60,000 nucleotides of DNA from Takakia lepidozioides (Eukaryota; Streptophyta; Takakiopsida; Takakiales; Takakiaceae), in contig CM060734.1 in the NCBI GenBank assembly GCA_030704615.1, positions 22,632,001-22,692,000 of the forward strand, read 5' to 3'. Each line of letters starts with the position of its first letter. The stretch's first letter is position 1. The position numbers and the translations under genes are program-made. This document shows, piece after piece, positions 45,308-54,965 of the stretch. Below the pieces are notes generated by a model. That model searched no databases, was not told where the DNA came from, and worked only from the letters and a program-made list of their open reading frames with translations.

Positions 45308-46640
45308 TGTGGTAGACTACTTTATTGTGCATATATGTGTGGTGTGGTTTGGACAGCGATGTAGTTGTGTAGCGATATGTATGCGCACGACAGCTGTCAA
45401 GTTAAATAAGCACAGTGTGAAAACAGCTAGAATAAAACTAGTTATTTGTATTTAACACTTGGATTTAGGTCAAGTGTTAAATCAGGTGTCAAGTTTAGTT
45501 TGACACCTGGTCTGTCTTATCTTCACGAGAGCGGCAGTCGCGCGGCTCATCTCTCTCGAGTTGAGCCTGCGCGACCGAGCTCCTGCATTGTTTAGGACTG
45601 AGTGTGCTTATGATGGGAGTGTAGGTTGTTGTGGGGTGGAGTCCCCATAGCTTGGGGTGCCCCTGGCTCGACTTCTATTTTAAAGAGTGATCTTGAGGGA
45701 TTGCATATTTCTTGTGTTGAGAGTGTGTGTCCTTTACAAGTTTGTTTATCATTGTGGTAGACTACTTTATTGTGCATATATGTGTGGTGTGGTTTGGACA
45801 GCGATGTAGTTGTGTAGCGATATGTATGCGCACGACAGCTGTCAAGTTAAATAAGCACAGTGTGAAAACAGCTAGAATAAAACTAGTTATTTGTATTTAA
45901 CACTTGGATTTAGGTCAAGTGTTAAATCAGGTGTCAAGTTTAGTTTGACACCTGGTCTGCCTTATCTTCACGAGAGCGGCAGTCGCGCGGCTCATCTCTC
46001 TCGAGTTGAGCCTGCGCGACCGAGCTCCTGCATTGTTGAGGACTGAGTGTGCTTATGATGGGAGTGTAGGTTGTTGTGGGGTGGAGTCCCCATAGCTTGG
46101 GGTGCCCCTGGCTCGACTTCTATTTTAAAGAGTGATCTTGAGGGATTGCATATTTCTTGTGTTGAGAGTGTGTGTCCTTTACAAGTTTGTTTATCATTGT
46201 GGTAGACTACTTTATTGTGCATATATGTGTGGTGTGGTTTGGACAGCGATGTAGTTGTGTAGCGATATGTATGCGCACGACAGCTGTCAAGTTAAATAAG
46301 CACAGTGTGAAAACAGCTAGAATAAAACTAGTTATTTGTATTTAACACTTGGATTTAGGTCAAGTGTTAAATCAGGTGTCAAGTTTAGTTTGACACCTGG
46401 TCTGCCTTATCTTCACGAGAGCGGCAGTCGCGCGGCTCATCTCTCTCGAGTTGAGCCTGCGCGACCGAGCTCCTGCATTGTTGAGGACTGAGTGTGCTTA
46501 TGATGGGAGTGTAGGTTGTTGTGGGGTGGAGTCCCCATAGCTTGGGGTGCCCCTGGCTCGACTTCTATTTTAAAGAGTGATCTTGAGGGATTGCATATTT
46601 CTTGTGTTGAGAGTGTGTGTCCTTTACAAGTTTGTTTATC
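45308..46640 (+). repeat. Three tandem LTR segments, 445-bp period
   Basis: TGTGGTAG..TTTATCA units begin at 45308, 45753 and about 46198; the TGTCAAG landmark falls at 45395, 45840 and 46285, exactly 445 apart. Units 1 and 2 jump from TTTATCA straight back to TTGTGGTAG; unit 3 continues through CTCGAGAGAGATGAG into the leader. The copies are essentially identical (one G/T difference near 45592), so the amplification is recent. Confidence 0.93.
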
Positions 46641-47359
46641 ACTCGAGAGAGATGAGCGTTATCTAGTGTGCTGGTGCTAAGCTAGATACAATGTTTGTTT
46701 TAGCATTATTATAATATATATCTTGGGGCGGGAGTCCATCTGGCCTTGCTGTTTCGCTGGTCTGTGCGCAAGAGCATAGGTGCTGTACAGTCCATTAGAG
46801 GGAGAAGGAGAAGGTTGCAGAGATGGAGAAGGCAGCGGACAGGCATTAAGGGAATGTGGTGCTGGTGCTGGACTTCGGATCGCAGTATACGCATCTTATC
46901 ACCGTCGTGTCCGACAGTTCTCTATTTGCCCCTTTTGCTTACCTGCTGGTACCCCCTTGGAAGCCATTCAGGGGCTCAATCCCTCCGTTATAATTCTCTC
47001 AGGTGGACCCCGTTCTGTCCATGGAGAGGGCTCTCCAACTGTGCCTGATGGCTTCTTCGAGTACACAAGGAATCATGGGATCGTAGTGCTTGGCGTTTTA
47101 CGGGCTGCACCTTATTGTCAAAGTGCTGGGAGGAGAGGTCAAGCAGGCGGAGAGCCAAGAGTATGGGCGCATGTAAATAGCTGCTGTGAAGGATAGTAAA
47201 ACTATATGGTGATGCAGAGAGCTTCTCAAACCCGGTCGTGTGGATGAGTCATAGTGATGAGGCAGTTAACGTTCACCAGGCTTTCACGTCGTAGCCACCA
47301 GTTTGCAGGGCAACATTGCTGCCATTGAGAACAGCGCTGCTGGAATTTATGCTCTTCAA
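46641..47359 (+). pseudogene. GMPS: Second leader copy with GMP synthase fragment, truncated
   Basis: Matches 34066-34793 with only a few differences (GAAGAG/GAGAG-type single changes and one extra T at about 46930). Ends at IYALQ; the SUMO-E2 part is absent. Confidence 0.85.
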
Positions 47360-47464
47360 ATTGTTTATCAAATTTATGCTCTGGTAGACTACTTTATTGT
47401 GCATATATGTGTGGTGTGGTTTGGACAGCGATGTAGTTGTGTAGCGATATGTATGCGCACGACA
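47344..47464 (+). repeat. Scrambled junction and terminal LTR piece
   Basis: AATTTATGCTCT occurs at 47344 and again at 47371; between them lies TTGTTTATCA, a word from the LTR. After the second copy, 82 bases of LTR start (TGGTAGACTAC to GCGCACGACA) lead into the gene. Short templated inserts of nearby sequence are typical of polymerase-theta end joining. Confidence 0.7.
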
Positions 47465-49365
47465 GAGACTTGGCAACCAGCCCACCCCCCCAAACGCAGG
47501 CTGCCTCCCCTGTGCCCACCGTTGTCACGAGAGGCACGAGAACTGGCTCGGCAAAGAAGGCACTCTTCAACCCCCCAGGGGGGCACCCTTTCGAGCCGGT
47601 GGAAATGAAGAGGCCGAAAGTGGCTCCCGAAACAGTAGTCCAGTGTGTAAATGAGAGTTTCTTGGCGGCTTTGGATGGACGGGCAGCGAAGTTGGCATAC
47701 ATGAAGACCATGGAGGGTCTGAAGGGCAGAGCACTGAAGAAGGCGACTGTCGAAGAGCCTTCCGACACCCCAGGATTTCAGAATATGGTCTCGTTCTTTG
47801 AGAGGGTGTGTGCAGACAAGGATTGTAGGAGGGGCGGAAATGCCACCGAGTGGTCTTGCGATATGATCATCTTGGATATTCCGGACGGAGAGCCTGTGGA
47901 AGGACTGCAAGCTTTGCCATCTTGGAACAGGTACTCAGAGGACTTTTGGAAGAAAGGATTCGGGCTTGCCCGCATGGTGTTGGATGACAGAGGCTGTGTG
48001 GTTGTCCTGGCGAGCAGAGGAAAAAACACTCAGACAAGAATTGCGAAGTGGACCCGGAAGAGCGCCGTCCCGATTCTGAAAAAGAAGTGGACGTGCATCA
48101 ACACACTGGGCCTTCGGTCGGAAGGGAAGAAGGTGATTACGACACTGGCACTCGTCCATTCATTTGCTTGGGTGTTTTCAAATGCGGTGCCGCATTCGGT
48201 TTCTAATCGTTTTCCCCCTGTGTATGCAGACGAAGCAGTTCGATGCATACTGCTTTGTGAAGGAGAACTCCACCTTTGCTTTCCGGAAGGAGGGAGGAAA
48301 GGTTGACCCGAATTGCGACCCACTCGATTACGACGTTCTGTTCAACAACGTTCCCAAAGAACTTCTCCCTCATAGCCTCACTTCAACGGAACCCCTGCGG
48401 TACTCACGGACTCGGAGCCCTGCCTTCATTCAGACATTTATGGAGACATGCACAGACGTGGAGGGCACAGTGCTCGACCTCATTTGTGGGACAGGTATGC
48501 AGAATCTTGATCTATGCTGTTCTGCAAATTCTCGTTAGGATGTAGTTCGCAACATCTGAAGCGCCATGTGGTAATGTGTGGATGGCATTGTAACAAGTGC
48601 CTCAATGTGGGCTGGGCGGTTTCCGACCGGCACCTCTTTGCCTACGAGGAGGATTCATCCGTGTGGGGATCCCATCTGGAAGGGCTGCAACGGAATGTTA
48701 AGGCTCCCGACAGAGCGGAAGTCTCCTCGGATTCGTCGGAGTCCGAGGAAGACACAGTGGACATTGATGCGGAGGAGAACCCGGAATACGAGTGAGTGCA
48801 AACATTGTAAGTTTGCAAAGCCTTCTGGGTCATTTATGTCAAACGAATTTCCCGACTGTGGTTCTCATTAGTCTTGTTGATGATTGTCATGTACAGGATT
48901 GCAGGGTCCGGGTCGAAACATGTAGGGCCTACACTTCCTGCCAGGAAGAATGTCCCGTTCTTTGTGAGGGCCGACTTCATGACGAGCCCGGTGAGGGACT
49001 ACTCCCTTCCTAGTTATGCAGCTAAACTCGCAAATACAGCGATTAGAAGAAGTGAGAATCCCAGTAAAGTAGAGCAGATTTTGGAGAGGGCTAGGGAGGA
49101 CAGAAGGATAAGGAAAGAGTTGGCAGCAGCTCAGACAGGTAGACGGGTACGAAAGTACATATGTGATTCAGCGGATGAGAGCGACGCAGACAGGGAGAAA
49201 GACGACCCAACGGAGGTGAGATGGACAGTTCCGCAAGGGGAAGATGGGATTTTCGAAAGCCTGGCCAACGAGCAGTCCGCTGGAGATGAGAAAGGCACTA
49301 AGGGGGTGGAGGCGGAGCAGGACAGTCTAGAACAGGATGAGGATTCGGATGATTTTCAAGATTAA

Positions 49366-50459
49366 TAGAATTTTAATGAAGTCGCTGTAAATGTAAATTC
49401 TCTTCCAGAGTATATAAAGGAAATTCTGCCAGACATTCGTGACCCCTCTCCAGTGTGCATTCCAGCCACACAATCGCTCAAACCACGACGCTCCCAAAAT
49501 CAGAAATGAGGCACCGCATTTCCAAAATTTTGGCAACTCTAAGAACCTCTTTGGAAATGCGGCACCGCATTTCCAAAACAGGGGAGGGACTAAATTTTCC
49601 ATTTCAATGTTGGCATAGTAAAAAGTAATCGGCCGATTGGAAATGCGGTGCCGCATTTCCAAAATTTCCTTTGTCCACACGCCAGTTTTGGCCTCTCCCG
49701 CTCATTGCATGGATGCCACCACGCTTACAGAGGTCGAACAAGGATGTCGAACAAGGAGGTCGAGATGGCGGAATTGAAAATGCGGTGCCGCATTTCCATA
49801 TTGGGGATGGTCGTTGTTCGAACTGCAGGCCCATCACCAAAAATTGGCACCACATTCCATTGTAAAAAAAAGTCGATGACGGACATGGAAATGCGGCGCC
49901 GCATTTCCAGAACGGACATCGCAATTTGTCCATTTGCAGACCCTCTCACGGAAATGCGGTAACGCATTCCATCGCGCTGGTCGGAAATGTCACACTTTTC
50001 GAAGTGTTGGACGGAAATGCGGCACCGCATTCCCTTGTCCAAAAAGAAGTTTCCATTGCCAAGCTGGAAATGCGTCGCCGCATTTGCAATGCCAACCTCG
50101 TTGTCTGTCCAATTTATAGACCCGTGTTGGTATTTCGTGTACCTGGACGGAAATGATGCACCGCATTTCCTTGTCCCACATGGAAATGCGGTGCCACATT
50201 TCATTGTCCCACATGGCGTTACTCTGGTATATTCTTGACACATGACTCACATACCGGTTACTCTGCTATATTCATCCGGACAGACACATTGTAGAAATGA
50301 GACATCAAATTGTAAACAGTGGGCCAATTCCGACAGTTATTCAACAGAATGAAACACAATCACACAGAAGTGAGGTACGATGGGTTTATTGATCGGACAC
50401 GATGTCTCACATTTACCAACTGCAGACAAAACTAAGCCCTTCCTCCTTCTACATGGGCT
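49366..50459. repeat. Second palindrome cluster, irregular spacing
   Basis: About eleven copies or half-copies of GGAAATGCGG plus its complement between 49500 and 50203 (for example 49554, 49638, 49776, 49887, 49950, 50012, 50064, 50150, 50182). Steps range from 32 to 138 bases, unlike the strict 53-bp array on the other side of the gene. No coding region seen. Confidence 0.85.
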
Positions 50460-51160
50460 TCACCAAGTCGACGGAACTTCGATACCCCTCAAAACAAGCT
50501 CATCACTGTTGCGGCACCTCGAGGTAAACTGCAATTTGGTCGTTCTGCTGCCCTTGCTGGAGCCGACGACAATGTCATGTCCATCAATGATACCACCATC
50601 ATACATTGACAAGGTCAATGTGGGCCTCATGTGCCCGTGCGATTCGTCTTCGCAACTCAGCCGAATGTCTCCATACACTGGAAGAGCGGAGTGATCTGCA
50701 CGTATATAGTTTTCCCCGGTGCCGTCCTCCTGGTCCACTGGCAGCAGTTCCAGCGCCAAAGCGAGGCCGTGCGTGATCTGTCCGGCATCCCTTTCCAGCT
50801 TGGTATATCGAGGTCAACAATTTTCAGGACCCACGGACCGCATTGACCCTCGCCCTCACCTCGCTCAAAGCGGTAATAGCCCTCCAGATACTCCATTGCG
50901 CGCAAAGACTCTTGCTTGATTCCAGCAGCGTCTGTGAAAACAGAGAGCCAGACAATGATGTCTCCTGATTCTGGTTTGAACATAGCATAATCGTGGCCAT
51001 GATAAGGGCAGTCGGCTGGATTTTGGCGGCACGACATCCTTGAAAAAGAGTAGCGGAGTACGCTCAATGACAGCAGCTCCCGGATGGAGGAGGAGCAGCG
51101 CGGTGGCTGGAAAAAGTTCAAGCTAACGCTGCAATTCCTCACAAACACTCCAGGGCACAT
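50460..51160 (-). pseudogene. Unknown-family gene A (minus strand)
   Basis: From ATG 51160: a basic N-terminus, then SRMSCRQNPADCPYHGHDYA, KPESGDIIVWLSVFTD, MEYLEGYYRFERGEGE, WVLKIVDLDIP. A one-base frame change near 50805 leads to LERDAGQITHGLALALELLP, VYGDIRLSCEDE, LSMYDGGIIDGHDIVV and DELVLRGIEVP, ending at 50460. It is clearly homologous to gene B on the other strand. I do not recognise the family. Two Cys and a His-rich CPYHGHDYA segment could bind metal, but this is speculative. Confidence 0.6.
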
Positions 51161-51421
51161 TTAAATTTCCCCCCTACAGGATCCTGGACCGATGAAGATT
51201 GGCTGCTTCATGAATGTAGCCGTTTCAGTTTCCTACCCTGCCATGCAAACTATGGGCACTCACTGCCAGGTGGGCCGATAGCCACTGGACACGACGAAGT
51301 CCATCCCCTCTTCGATGTAAATGCGGCGCCGAATTTCCATCCGGGGGGATGGACTTCGGTGGCAGATCTCAAACTATAACTTCTTGATGAGAAAGATGTA
51401 TGGGTTCATCCACCTCCGTCG
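51161..51421. other. Bidirectional intergenic region between genes A and B
   Basis: Contains one degenerate palindrome (AAATGCGGCGCCGAATTTCC, about 51319). Confidence 0.6.
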
Positions 51422-52131
51422 GTGGGTACGTGGGACCCAGATGCTCCATTATTGGAGGCCGGACTGCTCTTCCGCTTCGCATCATTTCCAAAATCTAAGG
51501 GCTTCGTAGCTGTCCGCAAGGTCATTGTCATCTGTATCCAAGTCGTCCTCAGGTCCTCCTTTGCAAGGATGCCGTGCTTCCGGAACCGGGACGACTGCCC
51601 ATTTGGAGGCATCGATTATGCAATGTATTCGGCCACATCGGGAGACATTGTTATCTGGTACACAGATTACACAGAAGATACTGGTTCGATTGTGGAAACA
51701 TTGGTGGCTTTTGAGTATATCGTAGGCCACTACGCCTTTGAGCGGGGTGACGATCTTGGTCTGAGGAGTCTGTGGCTCCTGCGCATCCTCGATTCCGATT
51801 TCCCAGCTACGACGGTCACCCATGCAGAAGAAGGCGCACTGCTATGCTGTTGCGGTGGAACTGCTGCCACTGGACGTGGGTGGACTCCATCGGAGAGACC
51901 TATTCTCCTCAAGGAGTGCGCTCCTCTTCTCCATTGTATGGGGACATTCGCATTGGTGTGGACGACGAAAATGTGAAGATTTTCATATTCGATGGTGGTA
52001 TGATTGAAGGGCAGGACATTGTGGTGAACATCACTAGGGGCGGTACAACGGCTGCAATCAACTTTACATGGAGGAGCCCCATGACTCATGAGCTAGTTCT
52101 GAGAGCAGTCGAAGTCCCATTGACAACGTGA
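51422..52131 (+). pseudogene. Unknown-family gene B (plus strand)
   Basis: Parallels gene A: ARMPCFRNRDDCPFGGIDYA, ATSGDIVIWYTDYTED, FEYIVGHYAFERGDD, LLRILDSDFP, then frame changes (near 51807 and 51875) to AVAVELLPLD and LYGDIRIGVDDENVKI, FIFDGGMIEGQDIVV, HELVLRAVEVP and a stop at 52129. The first frame change lies at the same protein position as in gene A (just after D-[IF]-P). Either the pair descends from one already-shifted ancestor, or a splice or recoding signal sits there. Function unknown. Confidence 0.6.
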
Positions 52132-52509
52132 CTTGTATTCAGTAGGCACAGGGCTAAAGATTTGATTGCACAATCAGCACAGTAGACGTGCTTCAAATGC
52201 AATTCATGTGGATCAATAAAAACCTCATTGTGCCCTCTTTTTATTCTATTCTGTGTCCATCGTTCCTAGAATGCGTCATTGCTCATTTCGTTTGGGATTG
52301 GGAGTGTGGGTGGATTTTGCAAGTGGCTGGTAGGCTGAAATGGGCCCCCATTGTACAGAGCAGTACCACCCTACCATTCGCGAAACATTGCCTTTCAATA
52401 TATAATTCTAAATAACATTGCCGAACCTCCTTCATCGGGAGGTCCTTCTCCCCCTATGACCGTGGCACCCTAAACCCTATTCCCGCGGACACTCATTTCC
52501 GGAAAATAG
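52132..52509. other. Right subterminal region
   Basis: AT-rich with AATAAA at 52215; no gene seen. Confidence 0.5.
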
Positions 52510-52593
52510 TGCTGCTCATGTTTTTTTCCACACTTACGACTCTGCTCATGGCTCATGCCGCTCATGGCTCATGGCTCATGAAATAGCAGCCCC
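52510..52593 (-). repeat. Right terminal inverted repeat with ATGAGC motifs
   Basis: On the complementary strand reads CTATTTCATGAGCCATGAGC with five or six ATGAGC words, matching the left end. Confidence 0.8.
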
Positions 52594-52602
52594 CTCCCAC
52601 GG
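52594..52602. repeat. Target-site duplication, right copy (CTCCCACGG)
   Basis: Identical to 23509-23517; gag sequence resumes directly after it. Confidence 0.93.
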
Positions 52603-53858
52603 CCAGCACTAGTAGTGGAACAAGTAGTATCGGTACTTCTGCAGAAGGTGCTACTACTCCTCCTGCCACGACTACAACACATGTGCCTAGATTCAGCCCG
52701 GTGGTGGAGTTCTTCCAGGAGTTGCGGAGGAACTACCAAGGTGTACGGACAGAGAAGCTGCGAAGTTTGCAAAACTTCCAGCGCAAATCCAGTGAGAGCT
52801 TGCGAGAGGCCTACACTCGTATGAGGCGCTTGATAAGTGTGACCCAGGGGGTTACTGAAGCTCAGGCAATCCAGTTCTGGTATGGAATTTTGGACAAGAA
52901 GCTCAGGAGAAGGGTGCGGGATGCAACCCTGTTACAAGCAGCCCAACCCACATTAGCAGATGTGTTTCTATTGGCTGAGCGGATTGAGCTCAACATGGTG
53001 GAGGAGCGAGTTGTTACCATTGGATCTGGCAAGGACATGCCTGCACGAGGCGCAGCTGCTAGCCAATAGACACAAGGGACTGCCCAACGGCGTGGTCAGG
53101 GGGGCAAGGTTGCCCAACCCAAATTCCATGGAGCTTACAAGGGACCTCAGGTGCAGAGGCCAGTAGCTTTTTTTGCAGGCCAACAGCAACCAGGGGTGGT
53201 ATGTTGGACATGTGGAGGACCCCATGTCAAGAAAGATTGCCCAGAGAGTGGCAAAGGGCTGGCACAAGCACAACCTGCATAGTTGCAGTGTGGGCATTGT
53301 GGCAAGTATGGGCATAGAGATGCCCAGTGTTATGACTTGCACCCTGAGTTGCGACGAGGCCAATTCCAAGGGAACAATGGTGGCCGAGGGCAAGGTGGAG
53401 CACCTCAGAGAGGATGAGGTGGTCAGGCACAAGGTGCAGGACGAGGGCAAGCATAGTATGGCCAAGGACGTGGAGGTCAAGGCGTTGACCAAGGCATGGC
53501 CAACCGGCTTCAGCAGCTAGAGCAACGGCTTGCTGCCATGGCCATAGCTCAGGTGGTACCAACTCCAAGACCCGAGGGTCCACCTCTTGTTCCTCCTCAG
53601 CAGCGTCATCCTGACGGAGGAGACATGGGAGGCATGGGATTTATGTGTGGGGCAGCACTATCACTAGTGCAGGTGGAGTCTGCTGCAGCCGTCACTCGAG
53701 GAGCAGCACGAGTTCCTGAGCCACGAGGTGCAGAGGTGGAGTTAGATCCACAGCGTAGGGAGGCAAGCCGTCAGGCTAGGTTGCCTCAATCATTCATCTT
53801 GGGGGAGACAGTGTCGACGACATCCATGGCACCTAGTTCTCGCCCGACAGATACATAG
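52603..53858 (+). pseudogene. gag C-terminal half to protease linker, copy 2
   Basis: Same capsid and zinc-knuckle region as copy 1 (CWTCGGPHVKKDC, CGHCGKYGHRDAQC) in one frame. In-frame stops: TAG 53067, TAG 53280 (CAG in copy 1), TGA 53415 (CGA in copy 1), TAG 53454, TAG 53856. From 53496 the gag tail runs without a break into MGGMGFMCGAALSL, showing that gag and protease were one reading frame originally. Confidence 0.88.
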
Positions 53859-53867
53859 GCCGTTATT

Positions 53868-54965
53868 GTGCAATTGGGGAGAGCTACACGTACAGCACTA
53901 GCACCGGCTGCCAAGGCTAGTGCAACCAGTGTGTTGTTGGGGGCAGCCACCTCTATGTGTCAAGCCCCACTGTTCTCGGCAACCATGATCGCGACACCGG
54001 GGATAAGACCAGCTGTAGTGTTCAGACTAGCAGCAACACTCTACGAGAGTGGGGAGATCACTTCATCTTCTGCGGAATTAGTGGAAGGTGTAGTGGCAGA
54101 GGGATCCTCGGATTTGAGGGTCAAGACTGCCACGGCTGTGCCATGGCAATCTGCAACTGCCAGGTTGACGGAGCTGCCAGCTAGGCCAACCTTTGAGCGC
54201 GCCATGGTGACATCTGGAGTTGTCTTGTTAGACAACCAGGATGGCATTTTCTCTTTGAGTGGACCGGCAGGCAAGAGGTACCGGCCACTGCGGGTCTTGT
54301 TGGACTCGGGAGCTCAGCCACTGATGTTGGGCAGAGCTGCTATTGTAGGTTTGGGCCTCATGGAGACGGATATGGAGCCTTGTCCTTTTCAGATACAGAC
54401 ATCTCTGGGAGGATCAGAGCAGGCTCGGGGCATGACACGGCGTGAGTTGGCCATTAGACTACAGCCGGATCATCGTATAGATGGCTTAGTGATGCGAGCC
54501 AAGGCCATTGTGACAGATGCGGTCTCTTACGATGTCCTCGTTGGTGGGGCAGTGTTATATCTCATGGGCTTCACCCTGGATTTTTGGGAGGAGTCAGCAT
54601 CCTACAGGCCTGGATGGCAGTCAGGGGATGGTCGTCGTGTACAACTCCCTGTGACAGTCATTGGGGATGTTGCTGCTGCCCAGCGGGGCAAGATGCCAAC
54701 ACTAGCAGCCTTCACAGCTACAGTTAGTTGGCCTAGAGAGTTGCCGGAGGGCAATGCCCATGCAGAGGATGTGCCACCTCCAGCAGAGCAGGATAACATG
54801 CATGGTACGGCGGAGTTATCTGCCATGGTTGCTCACACTCCATTGTGGGGTACGAGCAAGGATTTGCAACAAGCTGCTGATAGACAGGTACAACAAGCCT
54901 GGGTAGAGGCCTTCGTACCATCAGGAGAGGAGGAGAGTGCAGTGATTGCACCAGGACCACCTTAG
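53868..54965 (+). pseudogene. Protease and linker, copy 2
   Basis: Retropepsin VLLDSGAQPLMLG present. Ends at TAG 54963-54965, where copy 1 has CAG, just before the methyltransferase. Confidence 0.88.

Larger units (their letters stand above)
33710..47464 (+). mobile_element. 13.75-kb insertion containing DNMT-gypsy copy 1
   Basis: Starts TGTCAAGTTAAAT, ends GCGCACGACA, and is flanked by GAGA on both sides inside a methyltransferase exon. Order: LTR segment, leader with GMP-synthase and SUMO-E2 fragments, ORF1, gag, protease-DNMT, RT-RNase H, integrase-PHD, purine tract, three tandem LTR segments, a second truncated leader, and an 82-bp LTR piece. The two outer ends lie only two bases apart in the LTR-LTR joints (ACGACA-GC-TGTCAAG), so the insertion looks circularly permuted relative to the LTR that starts after the purine tract at 45308. 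Confidence 0.9.
30486..49365 (+). pseudogene. ParB-like domain plus class-beta amino-methyltransferase gene, split by a retroelement
   Basis: Probable exons: 30486-30569, 30695-31919, 32032-32221, 32322-32606, 32660-32806, 32890-33107, 33254-33709 plus 47469-48153 (one exon cut by the insertion), 48230-48494, 48539-48791, 48897-49365; all but the first junctions keep a consistent phase. The protein (about 1400 residues) begins with a basic, Pro/Gln-rich region, then a ParB/sulfiredoxin-type DGNHR motif (31769-31783), a helical middle, a Lys/Glu-rich linker, and a methyltransferase in beta order: motif IV-like CDMIILDIPDG (47875-47886; the usual DPPY is replaced by DIPD), then VLDLICGTG (motif I, about 48471) and HLKRHVVMC. 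ParB-MTase fusions are familiar in bacteria and phages; here the gene is intron-rich. Disabled by TGA (31574-31576), a frame loss near 31796, and the insertion. The frame around exon 2 start is uncertain. Confidence 0.7.
23518..52593. mobile_element. 29-kb Mutator-like DNA transposon with cargo genes
   Basis: Bounded by a 9-bp duplication of gag sequence and by related inverted ends: GAGGTTTACTATTTCATGAGC on the left; the complement of the right end reads GGGGCTGCTATTTCATGAGC. Both ends continue into ATGAGC-rich repeats. Contents, left to right: SWIM-finger MULE transposase (minus), phased palindrome array, ParB-like/amino-methyltransferase gene (plus), second palindrome cluster, and two divergent related genes of unknown function. 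A 13.75-kb gypsy-derived insertion lies within the methyltransferase gene; without it the element is about 15.3 kb. MULEs typically make 9-bp (8-11) duplications, which agrees with the transposase type. Confidence 0.9.

Noticed and set aside
47437-48306. 289-codon frame at 47437 as an independent gene starting in the LTR
   Set aside because: Its first codons are LTR sequence; the coding part joins in phase to the exon ending at 33709 and its end reads into an intron.
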